This document shows positions 5,755-6,476 of a DNA stretch of 6,476 nt, piece by piece (position 1 is the stretch's first letter; each line of letters begins with the position of its first letter). The position numbers and the translations under genes are program-made. The notes beneath the pieces were generated by a model, which was not told the DNA's origin, made no database searches, and saw nothing but the letters and a program-made list of their open reading frames with translations. Source of the stretch: Acidimicrobiales bacterium (GTDB lineage Bacteria; Actinomycetota; Acidimicrobiia; Acidimicrobiales; RAAP-2); contig JADGOF010000132.1 of assembly GCA_017883105.1 (NCBI GenBank), positions 1-6,476 of the forward strand, read 5' to 3'.

Positions 5755-5768
5755 ACTCGTCTTCAAAC

Positions 5769-5775
5769 GAAAGGA
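5769..5775 (+). promoter_or_regulatory. Shine-Dalgarno for serA
   Basis: GAAAGGA lies 5 nt before ATG 5781. It supports that start and shows that serA, unlike the two divergent starts at 4443 and 4509, has a conventional ribosome binding site. Confidence 0.65.
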
Positions 5776-5780
5776 ACACC

Positions 5781-6476
5781 ATGGGTAGGGTGCTGGTCAC
5801 CGAGAAGTTGGCACAGCCGGGTCTGGATCTGATGGCCGACGCCGGTCACGATGTCGATGTGCAACTCGGGCTGTCTCCCGAGGAGCTGGTCTCCGCAGTA
5901 GTCGGAGCCAATGCGCTGGTCATCCGCTCGGCCACCACGGTAACCGCCGAGGTGCTGGCGGCGGGGACCGACCTGGTGGTGGTGGGCCGGGCCGGCATCG
6001 GGTTGGACAATGTCGATGTGACCGCAGCCACCGAGCGTGGCGTGATGGTGGTCAACGCACCCCAGTCCAACATCCTGTCGGCCGCCGAGCAGGCCATGGC
6101 CCTGCTGCTGGCCCAGGCCCGCAACATCCCCCAGGCCCACGCCGCCCTCGTGGCCGGGAAGTGGGAGCGGTCCAAGTGGGAGGGCGTGGAACTGCACGGC
6201 AAGACCCTCGGCGTGGTCGGCCTGGGCCGGGTCGGGGCTCTCGTGGCCCAGCGGGCCCTGGCCTTCGGCATGCGACTGGTGGCCTACGACCCCTTCGTGT
6301 CGGCTGACCGTGCCAAGCACATGGGCGTCGAGCTGATGGACCTCGAGGACCTCATCGGGCAGTCCGACTTCGTGACTGTCCATCTCCCGAAGAACAAGGA
6401 GACCCTCGGGCTGATCGGCAAGGACCTGCTGGCCAAGGCCAAGCCCGGTCTGCGCATCATCAACACGGCACGCGGC
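5781..6476 (+). CDS. serA: D-3-phosphoglycerate dehydrogenase, 5' part
   Basis: NAD-dependent oxidation of 3-phosphoglycerate to 3-phosphohydroxypyruvate, the committed step of serine synthesis and the source of the SerC substrate. The first 232 residues are visible and the frame is open to the window edge. Seen: N-terminal lobe of the substrate domain (residues 1 to about 95, with IRSAT at 48-52, VVGRAGIGLDNVDV at 67-80 and NAPQSNILSAAEQ at 92-104), then the NAD domain with GLGRVG at 147-152 and Asp170 in AYDPF, which suits NAD rather than NADP. HLPKNKET at 201-208 and INTARG at 227-232 follow; Arg231 is the expected substrate-binding/catalytic Arg. The catalytic Glu and His and any C-terminal ASB and ACT domains lie beyond the window, so serine feedback cannot be judged. 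Compared with mycobacterial SerA, the usual SAAEH reads SAAEQ (Gln104). It follows the aminotransferase gene by 66 bp on the same strand. Confidence 0.96.
   Translation, partial: MGRVLVTEKLAQPGLDLMADAGHDVDVQLGLSPEELVSAVVGANALVIRSATTVTAEVLAAGTDLVVVGRAGIGLDNVDVTAATERGVMVVNAPQSNILSAAEQAMALLLAQARNIPQAHAALVAGKWERSKWEGVELHGKTLGVVGLGRVGALVAQRALAFGMRLVAYDPFVSADRAKHMGVELMDLEDLIGQSDFVTVHLPKNKETLGLIGKDLLAKAKPGLRIINTARG

Noticed and set aside
4440..5756. 438-codon minus-strand frame antisense to the aminotransferase
   Set aside because: His/Gly/Val-rich shadow of a well-conserved enzyme; no ribosome binding site or recognisable motif.

Overview
The window is a stretch of GC-rich chromosome from a high-GC Gram-positive bacterium. 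Codon third positions are overwhelmingly G or C. The SerC protein is the actinobacterial (mycobacterial-type) phosphoserine aminotransferase, and the ilvB-ilvN-ilvC order followed nearby by serA is familiar from Actinomycetota. I infer Actinomycetota, and less firmly a class such as Acidimicrobiia because the proteins do not read like mycobacterial or streptomycete orthologues. No mobile elements, RNA genes or CRISPR arrays were seen.

Layout. Positions 1-2669 hold the branched-chain amino acid operon on the plus strand: the 3' part of ilvB (acetolactate synthase catalytic subunit), ilvN (its ACT regulatory subunit, start overlapping the ilvB stop by one base) and ilvC (ketol-acid reductoisomerase). 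A strong 12-bp GC hairpin lies just after ilvC (2677-2706). Positions 2732-3274 encode a 180-residue cupin-fold protein of unknown function with an unusual metal-ligand pattern. It converges, with only 11 bp between stop codons, on serC (4443-3286, minus strand).

A 65-bp divergent intergenic region separates serC from a class I (subgroup Ib) aspartate-type aminotransferase (4509-5714). That region is highly structured: 10-bp inverted repeats carry both start codons, a 20-bp interrupted palindrome lies near its middle, and short open frames on each strand end in an ATGA overlap with the downstream start. The aminotransferase is followed by the 5' part of serA (5781 to the window edge).

How the genes fit together. 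ilvB/N/C turn pyruvate (or pyruvate plus 2-oxobutyrate) into the dihydroxy acid precursors of valine, leucine and isoleucine. SerA and SerC make phosphoserine from 3-phosphoglycerate, with glutamate as amino donor in the SerC step. The aspartate-type aminotransferase links glutamate/2-oxoglutarate to aspartate/oxaloacetate, and aspartate in turn feeds threonine and isoleucine synthesis. The window is therefore mostly core amino-acid biosynthesis. The less ordinary parts are the cupin gene and the small regulatory-looking structures between genes.
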